This document shows, one piece after another, positions 26,308-36,706 of a stretch of DNA of 64,000 nt. The first letter of the stretch is position 1. Every line of letters starts with the position of its first letter. Position numbers and translations under genes: made by a program. Source of the stretch: Sinotaia quadrata (lineage: Eukaryota > Mollusca > Gastropoda > Architaenioglossa > Viviparidae); the NCBI GenBank assembly GCA_028829895.1, contig CM054178.1:24562701-24626700 (forward strand). The letters run 5' to 3'. Under the pieces are notes generated by a model, which did not search any database, was not told the DNA's origin, and was given only the letters and a program-made list of their open reading frames with translations.

Positions 26308-29300
26308 ATATGGAACAGTATTTGAAGAATGGTGTGGTGTGATTGTGGTTTATTGAGTCGTGTGTTTTAAGTGTGATATACTGTATTATGTGTTAAGCTG
26401 TATGGCGAGCTTTCTTCTGTAGTGCGTTTTATGTGGTCTCTGTGTTATGTTTTGTGTGTTGTCTGTGGTGTAGTATGTCATATTAAGGTCTGTAATGCGT
26501 TATATGTGGTCTCTGTGTTATGTTTTGTGTGTTGTCTGTGGTGTAGTGTGTCATATTATGTTGTGCGCTATACGTGGTCTCTGTGTTATGTTTTGTGTGT
26601 TGTTTATGGTGTAGTATGTCATATTAAGTTCTGGGTGTGAGTCTATGTGGTAATTTAGAGTGGCATATTTTGTGGTTTAGCGTATTAAGTATGTTGTGTT
26701 TATGTAGTGTGGTGAAGTGTGTTCATTATGTGTGAGGCATTATAATAGTGTAGAAAGGTGCGTTTGTTTTTGTCTCATGCGTTATGTATGGTGTGGTGAG
26801 GTGTGTTTGTTTTTGTGTCATGTATTGCGCATGGTGTGGTGAGGTGCATTTGTTTGGTTATGTATGGTGTGATTTTTGTAGTGTGATGTTTAGTATGTTC
26901 TGTAAATGGTGTGGTGTGTTGTGTATGCTGGTGTCTGGTGTAGGAGATAAGCTATGTTGTTTTGTGCTACTTGGTATAATATGGGGGGGGGGGTGATGTT
27001 GAGTGAGTTGTGGTGTGATGAGGCGTTGGAATGTTTAGCTTCCCTTAAATCGTTTCCTTTCACCAAATAATATTATACATATTTCATACGGCCAGTGGCA
27101 GCTAGTGCTGACATAATTAGATATGAATAGTAGCGGTTTTGCTGTATTTTGCAATATTTAGATATTATTACGGGTGTTAAATATCAATTAACAGAGGTGG
27201 GTTTGGTGTATTTTGCAGTATTAGGGGTGTTAAATATCAATTAATAGCGGTTTTGCAGTATTAAGGGTATTAACTATCAATTAATAGCGGTTTTGCTGTA
27301 TTTTGTAGTATTAGGGGTGTTAAATATCAATTAATAGTGGTTTTGCTGTATTTTGTAGTATTAGGGGTGTTAAATATTAATTAATTTCGGTTTTGTTGTA
27401 TTTTGTATTGATGCAGGTGTTAATAATTTGCTTTATAGTAAATTGCAACAGGTGGACTGGATTCTAAATGCAGGTGTTAATAATTTGCTTTATTGTAAAT
27501 TGCAATAGGTGGACTGGATTCTAAGAGCAGGAGAAACAGAAAATTATTCCGTCGGGGAGGTTGAAGGCATAGACGCGCATGGCTATGACGTCGTTAATCA
27601 ACTGCTTCAGAAAGACGACCTTGAGATTGCGAGTTTTGACAAGGATTACGTCTTCATCACTTGGAATATGGAACTGGTGAGCAAGCTCAGGACTCATCGC
27701 CTGGCGAAAACAGTGCCCTGGTTATCTGACAGTGTAAGTCACTCGAATAATTCGCATTTCTTACTTGTCACAAGAACTTCATTTGTTTAAATGGCACAGT
27801 GTTGTCACTCGAGTAATTCGCATTTTTTACTTGTCACAAGAACTTCATTTGTTTAAATGGCACAGTGTTGTCACTCGAGTAATTTGCATTTCTTACTTGT
27901 CACAAGAACTCCTTCATTTGTTTAAATGGCACAGTGTTGTCACTCGAGTAATTCGCATTTCTTACATGTCACAATTACATTGTTTAAACATAGTGTGGCA
28001 GACCCTTGGACTTGACTGACAGGCTAAATAGTGAAAGTGGTTCAGTCTGTATTTCTAGACAGAAATTTTGTCAATAACTATTAGTATTCCCTATCTGCGA
28101 TGGATTGCGCTCCTACAACTAGTAAAAATAGCGGAATTAATATAATCACAGATCGTGAAGTGCGCCATTCATAATCTGCTGTCTTTATCTTGTAATATAC
28201 AGCACCTATTTAACAGTTGTCGATTATCACTGTTTAATATCATGTACAGGCTACTTCTTGTCATTTGTCAATTTTTAAAATCCTGTATAGACTGCCAGTT
28301 GTTTGTCATTGCTACCTGAATGGTCACATAAGACTCCCATGCTATACATATTCATGGATCTAATCACTTCAAAGATAATAATTAACAATATTCATGGATC
28401 TAATCACTTCAAAGATAATAATTAACAATATTCATGGATCTAATCACTCGAACGGTAATAATTAACAATATTGTTTTAGCTAGTGTACATCGAGTTCATT
28501 CCACTTTAAATTACAAATTAGATCTTAACTTGAGATTCCTATCGCTGTTCCTTAATCTATTCAGTGATGAAAATTCCTTACTATAAGAGTATCACTCAAC
28601 TTTTGAATTGTCTTCTGCGTGTAGCTCTATTCGGGTCGCTGGCTGTAGCGGATTATCTCCCATTGACTACAAACGTCGCAGTCTAATATGCTTTATTAAC
28701 TTGCGGCAGTAATTCACTTTTTATGATGAGGGTTTTCATGGCTCACAAACAGCTTTGCAACTCAGAATATGAATTTGCAACATATACTCTGAATCTGAAA
28801 TCCAAAGCACGACCTCGAAACAAAACAATGAAATCATGGCTCTTTAAAGTATACAATACAAAATTTTGTCACGTGACTTGCATACATTATGCTTTCTTTC
28901 ATCTCGAATTATCAGCATGTTTGTTTGTTTTTTTTCCTTTGATATTTGACATGCACCTGTTTACTTAATCCGACAAACTGTTCCATTCTCACAACTTTGA
29001 GAACGTCCTGTCTGACTATATTTGATGGCGTTTTCAAATCAACATCTCCTGTGTGCAGTTTCTGTCTCGTTCGCCCAAGCTGACATTAATGTAGCACCGT
29101 CACAATACGGTAATGACGTATAGTTATGTGTCGCCAGCAGTTCAGTGAGCCCTTACACCTCAGGCGAAATTCGCAAGCGGCGTTTCCGGTTCTTTAATCT
29201 ATGCCTTAAGCAGAAGAAAAACTCGGAAATTATGCTTTGGATTATTTATTATACAAGGCTTATGACAGTGTACTCCATTTGCAAATATTGTCCCGCGTTT

Positions 29301-32300
29301 TGTCGTTAACTAAAAATTTAAAACTTAAAGTTTAAGTCATTCCCATTTTATTAAGAAGGAGCAACAAATTCATGCTTATCAAACTGTTTTCATCAGACGT
29401 ATGTAACCTGTGCCCAAATTTAGGCTTTCATATGCTGAACCAGTTTCCACACTAGAATTTATCCGGTATAATTTACGGGGAAAAAATACAGCAATGTTTT
29501 CTTGCGTTACGGTTGACGTTGGCAACGAAAGAATTAAACTAACTTCTCCGTTTCTTGTCATTTGTTCAGGAAAATGTTCTCTTGTCATTTGTTCAGGACA
29601 ATGCTCTTTTGTCGTGTGCTCAGGCCAGTGCTCGTTTAGTCTCGTGCCAGTGTTCTTTTGTCATTTTATCGTTGTTTTTTTTATCATTTGTTCAGGCCAA
29701 TGTTCTTTTGTAATTTGCTTTGGCTAGTGTTCTTTCATCATTTGTTTAGGTCATTGATCTTTTTGTCATGTATTCAGGCCAATGTTCTTTGTCATTTGCT
29801 CAGGCCAATATTCTTTTCCCATATATTGAAGCCAGTGATTTTTTGCCATTTGTTCAAGACAGTGTTATTATGCCATTTGTTCAGGCCAATGTTCTTTTGT
29901 CATTTGTTCAAACAAGTGTATGTTTGCCATTTAATCAGATCAATGTTCATTTGTCATTTGCTCAGGCCATTGTTCTTTTGTCATTTGCTCGGTCCAGTGT
30001 TCTTTTGCCATTTGTTCAGGCCAGTGTTCTTTTGTCATTTGCTCAGGCCAATGTGTTTTTGTAATTTGTAAGGGTCCAGTGCTCTCGAGTGCAGTGACTA
30101 TACGGCTTTCCGCTTCATCTCATCACACATCGTGTAAAGAAATGATAATTTCTCATTATTCAAAAGTAATGTCTAATTGAAATGAACGATACAGTTTTGT
30201 AAAAACTTCTGTTTCCCATTAAAAAAAAATTCAGAAATGTGTTTTTTTTAAATAAATCATATTTTCAATTAAATGATTGTGTTTTTTTATAAAGTCATTA
30301 TGTTATGTATTCCTCTTAAAACAGAGTTTCACAAATGTCTCACAATACAGCTCTTATTTCCTGTCAAGTTATTTTACACATGATTCATTCTATAATTCTT
30401 TTATTAATACGAGAACAGTAAAGTGTATCGAAATATCTCATTATGTAACTCACATTCTTGTGCAGTGCATGACAGAACTTACCGTATTGCAAATTGTACT
30501 TCCCTTGATATAAAGTTGGGGGGAGGGGGAGTTTTGTTCTTCCTCTGTAAGGAATTGACACGTGAGACGTCAAGTCGTATTTCCTATTAAGGAAATGATA
30601 AAATTCCAGAAGGATCTCGTAAATTGAATTGACACATCATGAGTGATATGTGTTATATCGAGTGACCGCAATAAATGTCACTTTCCATTAATGATTTGTT
30701 ACACCAAGTGACCGCAATAAATGTCTCTGCCCATGAGTGATTTATATTACGTCAAGTAACCTCAAATATTAAATGCCACTTTGCAGATGTCCTTGGGAGA
30801 AATCTACCGCCTTGTTCTCCATAAGCTTTTCAAGTTGTCCTCTGCATTGAGCACGATGCTAAATGTTGCCTTGGAGGCTCAGCCATCGTCAACGAAGCTG
30901 GTTTGCGCGCAGGTCCGCATGGGCGGAAGTCAGGAGTTCTCAGACTCGCTTTCATTTAACTCCCTGGATGGCGTCGAGAAATTGCTGGTCTTTCTGGGCA
31001 AATATAACGACCCCAAGCGGTTCAGGATGCTCGTCGCTTCAGATTCAAAGCAGGTGGGCCGAACTTAAGTACAATGAAGCACACATATTTTGTATTTGTC
31101 AAGTTTGGTTTGTAAATAATAACCAGGGGTCGCAAATAACTGACTCACAGTCGTGGAGTCCATATTGAATGGAATACAGTTTCAGTTTATAATATTCAAA
31201 TTTTGCCACAGAGGATCGCAGATTTAGAATAACAGGGAGATGGGGTGGGTTGGAGTGGTGAAGAGTTTCATACGTTTTGACATATTAGTGTTTAGTCTTG
31301 ATAGGATTTCGGACGTTTTGATATATTAGTGTTTAGTCTTGATAGGATTTCGGACGTTTTGATATATTAGTGTTTAGTCTTGATAGGATTTCGGACATTT
31401 TGACCTATTAGTGTTTAGTCTTGGTAGGATTTCAGACGTTTTGACATATTAGTGTTTAGTCTTAATAGGAGTTCAGACGTTTTGATTTATTTAGTACTTA
31501 GTCTTGATAGGATGTCAGACGTTTTGACCTATTAGTGTTTAGCTTGATAGGATTTCATAGGTTTTGATCCTTTTATTGTTTAGTCTTGGTAGGATTTCAT
31601 ACTTTTTTACCTATTAGTGGTTAGACTTGATAGGATTTCATAGGTTTTGACCTATTAGTGTTCAGGCTTGGTAGGATTTAATGCTTTTTGACCTATTAAT
31701 CTACACTCTATACTCTATAGTCTTAATAGAATTTCATACTTTCTAACATATCAGTGTTTAGTCTTGGTATGATTTCATTTTGACCTAATACTTTTAGTCT
31801 TGATAGGTTTTAATGCTATTTGACGTAAAAGTATTTAGTTTTGGAAGGATTTATACGTTTTGACCTATTAGTTTTTAGTCTTAATAGGATTTCATACGTT
31901 TTGTCTTGAATGGATTTCATATATATTTTTTACTTGTTAGTGTTCAGTCTAAATAGGATTTCACGAACTGCAGAGTTACCACTATATATTTTTTGCGTAA
32001 ATAATTTCTTTTGACCGTGGGGTTGTAGTCTGGTCCGTCGTTTGCAAATAATACAGTAGATTTCCGGTTTCTTTACTTTGTAGCACTGATCAGCAGAAAC
32101 GGTTTCGAAAAGCAGTGTCATGTTGAAAACGCGTGTTTAAAAATTGAACGCCGGAAGCACGACCTATGACACTAGAAGTTACATGCTGCATTTACCACGG
32201 GGAATGGGGGGGGGGGAATTGGGGTTGGAAGAATGAGAGGAATGTAGGAAAAAAAGAACTGGACGGATGTTGCATTCCGTGAATTTGTAAGCGTGTCAGA

Positions 32301-32604
32301 CTCTGGAAATAGTTTCGTAAACAGACGTTTATGGCTCGATTCATTTGGCTGCTCCTTTAACTGAGCCAGTCACGTGAAACTCAAGTGCTCGCTCTGACCC
32401 ATATTATATCTGTGCCTGCCTGATTAAGCTTCCACGTCTTAATAGCTATGCCCCTCTCGTTAGAATGATGGATTACCGTGTGTGATAACTTTCCCCCCAT
32501 AAAGATTGCGGACGGATCTGTGCGGGGGCTTTCTCTTATTCTTGCAGGCAAATGGTGCTCGCAATAACGATGCACACAAACATATTCTTTCATAAGTTGA
32601 TTCC

Positions 32605-32655
<51 letters not shown>

Positions 32656-33020
32656 ACGTGTACGTGTGTTTATGGCTGTGTTTAGTAATAGTAGTAGTAG
32701 GCTTTATTAAGCTGGAATTATATATTGAGCGTTGCTCTTGCAAAATTTTGTTTCTGAACAAATAACTCTTCCATGTCCCCGAGATCCGTTGATGTTTATC
32801 TGAAACCAGAAATATTGGCCGATTTGTGAAAATGTTTGTCCAGCGGTTGGTTTCAAAGTTCCCTATCTTTCCTGAATAGATGTGTGGAATTTTGTCGAAC
32901 ACTAAAAAAGAAATATTTCGTCAGACAACACATTCAGTTTAGGCAAAAAAAAAACAACAAATATTTGAGCGAGATTGTAATTACGAAGGTGAGTAGAGAA
33001 AAAACAGACCCTCCACACAC

Positions 33021-33068
<48 letters not shown>

Positions 33069-34037
33069 GCACGCACACACACACACACACGCGCGCGCGC
33101 GCACACACACACGCACAGACACACACATATATATCATATTCTTGAGTAGTCAACATTATCTTAACTTCGTTGATTTGTTGCTGATCTGGTGTGTCATCAT
33201 GACACAAGCATACAGATAGGATACCCCTTTTATATAGCCAACTGTTCAAAAATTGCTGACTGTTAATATTCCTCTTGTTATGACCATGTACAAAAGTGTC
33301 ACACGGCCGGTAAACAATAGATGTGTCTTCACACGGACAGTAAACAATAGCTGTGTCTTATTAAATAAGCTACTTAGTCAATATGAAATAGAAATATAGT
33401 TTTTTGCTTAAATAATTATTTTGTGATCAAGAAAAGTTTGTTTGTAAAAGATTTCATATTTGCTAGGATTAAATAAGAGATAATCTGACATGAGGTTATT
33501 GGAGTGTACTTTAGAATCCACTTTATTGGTCTTTATTTCGTCAAGCAATAGGTTCTTATTTTGGAACTCGAGAATCAGAAATAGCCTTCGAGTTTGCATC
33601 CATACTATTGACTATGTATGACCGATGACTTAGTGATTACTGATGACTGGTGACCGTATTTTCACGGTTAGAACAGAATGCTCCAAAGTGCATGTGTACT
33701 AACTGCAATTACATTTACATGCGTTTGATTCTCGCTTTCTTTCACTCAGGTGGTGGACATGGTGAAAAATCGATTCCGCGGGATGGTCTTAGAGATGCCA
33801 GGACCGATAACTCACATCGACAAATCAACCGGAAAAGACATCTGCGCTGGATTTGTGCGCGCTATTTTGGACCAGATCGCGCTGTCCACTTGTGACGTAT
33901 TGGTCATTTCAGAAAGTGGTCTTGGGAAGATTGCTGCCTTCCTTAGGAATACGGACGATGAACTGTACCTGTTTCATAACGGGAAAGTTCAACAGTTCAC
34001 ACGACAAATGAGCTTCCCCAGCAGGCCGTACTGGTGA
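18581..34037 (+). CDS. Fucosyltransferase-like type II membrane glycosyltransferase, complete six-exon coding region
   Basis: Six exons join in phase to a 481-residue protein: 18581-18622, 21327-21808, 25782-25923, 27509-27733, 30787-31053 and 33750-34037. Residues 1-14 form a short basic cytoplasmic tail. Residues 15-35 ([15 protein letters not shown]...) are one hydrophobic signal anchor, followed by a long stem to about residue 170. The lumenal catalytic part carries [10 protein letters not shown] (180-189), PRPCD (209-213), a CAQVRMGG motif with Arg341, ASDSKQV near 381-387, PGPITHID (403-410) and [12 protein letters not shown] (438-449). Seen: the frame, splice sites and motifs. Family knowledge: a Q/H-x-R-x-G loop, an S/TDS segment and a late S-x-S-G-x-G-K block recall GDP-fucose-using enzymes of the alpha-1,2/alpha-1,6/O-fucosyltransferase superfamily, including metazoan NodZ-like proteins. 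A sequon NYS lies in exon 4. The donor sugar and linkage are inference; another GT-B glycosyltransferase is possible. Upstream noncoding exons are expected, because exon 1 starts 5 nt before the ATG. Confidence 0.68.
18660..18900. repeat. Degenerate 40-bp-class repeat at start of intron 1
   Basis: Five diverged units share TTGATAATTGTAGTTTG and TCTCTGTGTACC, directly after exon 1 of the glycosyltransferase. Confidence 0.75.
19630..19720. repeat. (TATTA)n pentanucleotide microsatellite
   Basis: About 18 copies with one TGTAT interruption; 18,905-19,620 before it is unique intron sequence without features. Confidence 0.95.
19850..20060. repeat. Degenerate 30-bp-class minisatellite
   Basis: Six to seven units share AAATTGCTATTTTATAAAGA. 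Confidence 0.85.
20170..21212. repeat. 38-bp minisatellite with three sub-blocks, about 27 copies
   Basis: The left block has ATACATTACAATCTAGACTG units, almost identical. The middle is diverged with length changes. The right block has CAGATGTTACAATCTTGTCT units, again homogeneous. All share a 38-bp period and a common ancestor unit. The array ends about 110 bp before exon 2. Confidence 0.95.
21327..21808 (+). CDS. Glycosyltransferase exon 2 (signal anchor and stem)
   Basis: The exon follows a TGTTGTCTTCAG acceptor and ends at CAA|gtatga in phase 2; the split codon becomes Asn175 with the first base of exon 3. It encodes the membrane anchor and a polar, charged stem without cysteines until the end. 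The stem holds three imperfect 24-nt (8-residue) repeats at 21693-21764 of the form QIPLVQKR. The open frame runs 46 nt past the donor and then stops, as expected for an intron. Confidence 0.65.
21693..21764 (+). repeat. In-frame 24-nt triplet repeat coding for the stem
   Basis: Three consecutive 24-nt units encode [16 protein letters not shown] and QIPLLQAA in the stem region of the glycosyltransferase. Stem regions tolerate length change, so this looks like a small coding minisatellite. Confidence 0.7.
22310..22855. repeat. About 66-bp minisatellite, 8 copies
   Basis: Units share CCTTACTAGGAATGACAGTA and AATATATTTTTAGACTC. Divergence increases to the right. Sequence 21,810-22,300 is unique intron. 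Confidence 0.93.
23200..23350. repeat. About 73-bp direct duplication
   Basis: Two copies contain GTGTATAACAGTAGGCCTTT and TTGCCGGCTTATAACGTTTA. Confidence 0.88.
23560..23995. repeat. About 88-bp tandem repeat, 5 copies
   Basis: Units contain GTGTCAGTCTGCTCAGTCAT and TTTACTTTAGATCTGTGCAC; the copies at the edges are diverged. Confidence 0.93.
24450..24602. repeat. (GATA)n/(GACA)n microsatellite
   Basis: Long GATA run with interspersed GACA blocks. 24,610-25,780 beyond it is unique AT-rich intron apart from short triplicated TTTATACATTAATAACA at 24,650-24,705. Confidence 0.97.
25782..25923 (+). CDS. Glycosyltransferase exon 3 (GGWADRQKG motif)
   Basis: The acceptor TTTATTTTCAG precedes the single base that completes the split codon; the donor is GAG|gtttgt in phase 0. 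Residues 176-222 contain [15 protein letters not shown] and the PRPCD turn, the most conserved-looking block of the N-terminal catalytic half. The end, LFLIPNE, continues into VDWILRAGE of exon 4. Confidence 0.66.
26005..26242. repeat. 30-bp minisatellite, 8 copies
   Basis: Units read ACACCTAGCGAACTTAAGCG then AATAATATTG. The unit is divisible by three, so all frames over it stay open without being genes. Confidence 0.96.
26245..26306. repeat. (GT)n followed by (GA)n microsatellite
   Basis: The composite dinucleotide tract directly follows the 30-bp array. Confidence 0.95.
26310..27160. repeat. GT-rich degenerate repeat region with a G11 run
   Basis: Units around GTTATGTTTTGTGTGTTGTC recur three times at 26,435-26,610. 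The remainder is TG-rich with a G11 run at 26983-26993. Frames here are compositional. Confidence 0.75.
27165..27410. repeat. About 50-57 bp minisatellite
   Basis: Five units share TTAGGGGTGTTAAATATCAA and TTGCTGTATTTTG. Confidence 0.88.
27414..27527 (+). repeat. 57-bp duplication of the exon 4 splice acceptor
   Basis: Two copies of GCAGGTGTTAATAATTTGCT...GTGGACTGGATTCTAA. The first ends its intron-like part in AACAG at 27450-27451, the second in AATAG at 27507-27508, the acceptor that gives the open frame. Confidence 0.88.
27509..27733 (+). CDS. Glycosyltransferase exon 4
   Basis: 75 codons, phase 0 to 0, between the acceptor GCAATAG and the donor AGT|gtaagt. It encodes [16 protein letters not shown] through VPWLSDS, with an NYS sequon. 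Both edges are overlapped by tandem duplications: a 57-bp duplication repeats the acceptor and the first 18 nt of the exon just upstream, and a 65-70 bp array begins at the donor. Confidence 0.64.
27731..27980 (+). repeat. 65-70 bp array starting at the exon 4 donor
   Basis: Four units begin at AGTGT of the exon-intron junction and contain CACAAGAACTTCATTTGTTT. Only the first unit has GTAAGT at the junction; the others read GTTGTC. Confidence 0.9.
28335..28470. repeat. 40-bp repeat, 3 copies
   Basis: Units share ATTCATGGATCTAATCACTT. 28,475-29,530 is unique intron without features. Confidence 0.92.
29545..30075. repeat. About 28-30 bp minisatellite, about 18 copies
   Basis: Units share TGTTCTTTTGTCATTTGCTC followed by AGGCCA. 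Three long + frames over it are repeat translations. Confidence 0.93.
30620..30770. repeat. Degenerate 57-bp-class repeat before exon 5
   Basis: Three units share AGTGACCGCAATAAATGTC-like sequence with ATGAGTGATTT. Confidence 0.75.
30787..31053 (+). CDS. Glycosyltransferase exon 5 (nucleotide-sugar binding motif)
   Basis: 89 codons, phase 0 to 0. The acceptor is CACTTTGCAG and the donor CAG|gtgggc. It encodes [17 protein letters not shown], the CAQVRMGG motif with Arg341, and the [10 protein letters not shown] strand. The Arg in this position is the family's likely diphosphate-binding residue (family inference). Confidence 0.66.
31255..31945. repeat. About 40-bp minisatellite, about 17 diverged copies
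   Basis: Units share TATTAGTGTTTAGTCTTGAT and AGGATTTCATACGTTTTGAC. The left units are homogeneous and the right ones decayed. Confidence 0.93.
32608..32652. repeat. (GT)n microsatellite
   Basis: Uninterrupted GT run in intron 5. Confidence 0.95.
33015..33128. repeat. (CA)n/(CG)n composite microsatellite
   Basis: CA run with CACG and CGCG interruptions; alternating purine-pyrimidine throughout, including a CGCGCGCGCG core. Confidence 0.95.
33750..34037 (+). CDS. Glycosyltransferase exon 6 (C-terminal motif and stop)
   Basis: The acceptor TTTCTTTCACTCAG opens the exon in phase 0; 95 codons are followed by TGA at 34035-34037. It encodes PGPITHID, a helix [13 protein letters not shown], then [18 protein letters not shown], and ends SFPSRPYW. 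This matches the final conserved block of fucosyltransferase-type catalytic domains and has a natural C-terminus, so the gene looks intact. Confidence 0.67.
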   Translation: MVDMVKNRFRGMVLEMPGPITHIDKSTGKDICAGFVRAILDQIALSTCDVLVISESGLGKIAAFLRNTDDELYLFHNGKVQQFTRQMSFPSRPYW

Positions 34038-34856
34038 TATGTTTTGAGACTAAGACACAGTGGTGTCCAGTATACGTTTTGAGACTAAGACACAGTGGTT
34101 TCTTAAGTGTCTAATGCCTCAGCTCAAGACAGTCTGCTGAACATTAATTTATTAATGTGTGCAACATCGATAAAATATCAACATAGTTAGTTTATTTTCG
34201 TTTCCTATTATTATTGTTATGGTTGTTTTCTTTATTTACTAGTCTGTGCTATTGCGTCATTGCCAATATTGCTATTTTTATCTTTCAGCTGTGCCATTAT
34301 TTCCACCTCTGACTGGCAGACTGTCTTGCCGCCCGGGAGGGGAGAGTTTCAAGTCTTTCAAAGCAGGAGGCAGTGACTCCTAAGAATGGTGGTGCTGATA
34401 TATTTCCTTCTGGAATATATATTTATCCTGTACATTAACTCAGATCTCGGCGTTTTCAAGCAAATCCGTAACATACTGACGACTTCCGCGGAATTGATGG
34501 CAAACTGAGACTTCTAGTCTTGGTTAATCAGTTTCACGCCTTTGGGTTGCGAAAACTGACCTGTGGAACACGTAATGTCGAAAAACCAGTTCAGACTTTG
34601 TGGTTGTCGTAAATTGCTACTTACAAGGATTGTCGAGCGGAGATAGGCAAGCGTATCAGGCCTGCCACCATTATGATACATATGTAAGAGAGTGTATCGC
34701 ATAAGATGAGATAACTCCATTGCGCTTAGTGGTATCTCGGCTTGTTCCAACACGTCGGTGTGGCGATCCTTTGTGGCAGAATGTTGCAGGTGTTGGAAAC
34801 ACTTGAGTTTGAGCGATCAGCTGGCTTCTCGAACGAGTTGTGCAGGAAGCGTAGAA

Positions 34857-34938
<82 letters not shown>

Positions 34939-35770
34939 ATGTGTGTGTGTGCGTGTACGTGTTATTTCCAATTTAAATATTATGTGCCTGTTTCAGGTGA
35001 TGAGTGCATGGGTTTGGAAGAAAGTTGAGCGCAGGAAAAAAAAAATCAATACAGCCCCTTTACAAAATCAGTGTTACTGTACTGACCCTTTTTGAATTAA
35101 CTGACTCAAGTATATTAACAATCACAAAAGCTTATGGTAAGAATGACATCTATTGATTGGACGGTGGAAGAACCGAGAAGTTCCTCTTAGCTGAAGATTG
35201 CTTATTCACTGTTCAGTTTGTACATGCAACCGTGCGTGTGTTTGTGTGTTGTTAACGAATGTATCCATACATACTTTTGTATGTTAATGAGTAAAAGAAA
35301 ATTGACGTTTACTGTATGTTTTTAATTGGCTCTGTCATGTCTGTCATTTGTCAAAAATTCAGAAGGAACCCCTATGTATGTATTTTAACGTGGACAGTTA
35401 ATATTGTTTAATGTTGTTAAAAGAAAACGAGTAATGAAATTAAAATATTTCCCTGACGTAAATTTTCTTTTCTTTTTGTACGTTTGATATTTTTTTGTTG
35501 TTGTCTGCCCTAAGATCTATAGAGTTGGGTTTTGTTTCAGTGTGCTTAACATGCTTGTTTATATGTTTTCTTGTTGTGGAAATTTGTTATTTCTACTAAG
35601 ATAGGAGTCCAGTAGATAGACATTGTTAGTGTTTCCGACTTTCCTTATCACAGTGCCCGAAAATGGACAGATACAGTGTGAACCAAAGCATCATATATAT
35701 GTATATCGCTATTGCATCTCAGAATGGGTTATTGCCACTTGAAGTAAATCGTTGTTTTGCGATGACGTCA
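34038..35770 (+). other. Probable 3' UTR and downstream flank of the glycosyltransferase gene
   Basis: Contains a 29-bp direct duplication directly after the stop (TATACGTTTTGAGACTAAGA-type, 34040-34100) and a (GT)n tract at 34857-34960. No canonical AATAAA was found close to the stop; an ATTAAA occurs at about 35439. No other gene seen. Confidence 0.4.
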
Positions 35771-35774
35771 CCAA

Positions 35775-36040
35775 CCTTGTTTATATTTTTCTGCCTGACT
35801 CCTCTGTTTTTGATTTTTCAATCTTGTCTATATTTTTTCTCCGTCTCCTCTATTTCTTTCTTTCAATCTTGTCTATATATTTTTGCCTGACTCCTCTATT
35901 TCTTTCTTTCAATCTTGTCTATATATTTTTGCCTGACTCCTCTATTTTTATCTTTCAGTTTTGTCTATATATTTATTGCCTGACTCCTCTATTTTTATCT
36001 TTCACTTTTGTCTATATATTTTTTCCTGACTCCTCTTTTT
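35775..36040. repeat. About 46-bp minisatellite, 6 copies
   Basis: Units share CAATCTTGTCTATATATTTT and TGCCTGACTCCTCTATTT. Confidence 0.93.
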
Positions 36041-36054
36041 CTACCTTTCGAGCA

Positions 36055-36252
36055 ATGACAAGCAAACATGAAACATATACTAAGAACATGAAACTTATAC
36101 TAAAAACAAGAAACATATACTAAGAACAAGAAACATATACTAAGAACAAGAAACATATACTAAGAACATGAAACGTATACTAAAAACAAGAAACATATAC
36201 TAAAAACAAGAAACATATACTAAGAACATGAAACGTATACTAAAAACAAGAA
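36055..36252. repeat. 19-20 bp minisatellite, about 10 copies
   Basis: Units are AACAAGAAACATATACTAAG with AACATGAAACGTATACTAAA variants. It abuts the preceding array. Confidence 0.95.
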
Positions 36253-36449
36253 AGTACTGACTTCGGTCTTAATAGGCAAACTCCGTATTAAAAAAAAATG
36301 TTAACCCATTCCTCCTAAATAACCTACAATCAAATTGATTGACAGTTATATATATGACTTTAAATCACGTCAATTTCAAGAATCTCTGAACTTTGACATA
36401 TGTCTTTGATGTTTTGCTGGGAGATGTTAATCCTCCACCACCCCGGGCC

Positions 36450-36706
36450 GCCCGTAACCTTAAGTTAATCCCCAAAACACACCTTGTGGCTCGCCTGTCT
36501 TGTCTGAAAAAAGATTTGGGCCGCTTAATAAATTTCCTACATATCCATTTGAAAGCTTTCTTAACAGGCTTGGAAAGATGGTTTGCAAACTAACTGTTCC
36601 TTTACAGCAGATAGTACGAGGAATAGTAGAAAGGACAGAACTGAAATCAGGAGGAAAAATATCCAGAATTAAAACAACAAAACAATTTTCCTATGAAAAG
36701 GTATAA
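36450..36706 (+). pseudogene. EnSpm/CACTA-like transposase fragment, frameshifted
   Basis: One frame gives KTHLVARL, then a frameshift leads into EKRFGPLNKFPTYPFESFL and PLQQIVRGIVER. The order H-L-x-x-x / FGPLxxFxxFPFExxL / PLQQxxxRxxE resembles the C-terminal region of animal EnSpm-type transposases as I remember them. The frame ends at a stop after FSYEKV. It is a short decayed piece with no visible terminal repeats. A low-copy host gene fragment cannot be ruled out. Confidence 0.45.

Noticed and set aside
29410..30071. Hydrophobic repeated frames as a membrane protein
   Set aside because: Three overlapping frames are all translations of the same 28-30 bp minisatellite in intron 4.
32380..33250. 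Open frames of about 115-173 residues on both strands around CA/GT tracts
   Set aside because: Dominated by dinucleotide repeats (HTHT or CVCV peptides), with no recognisable domain.
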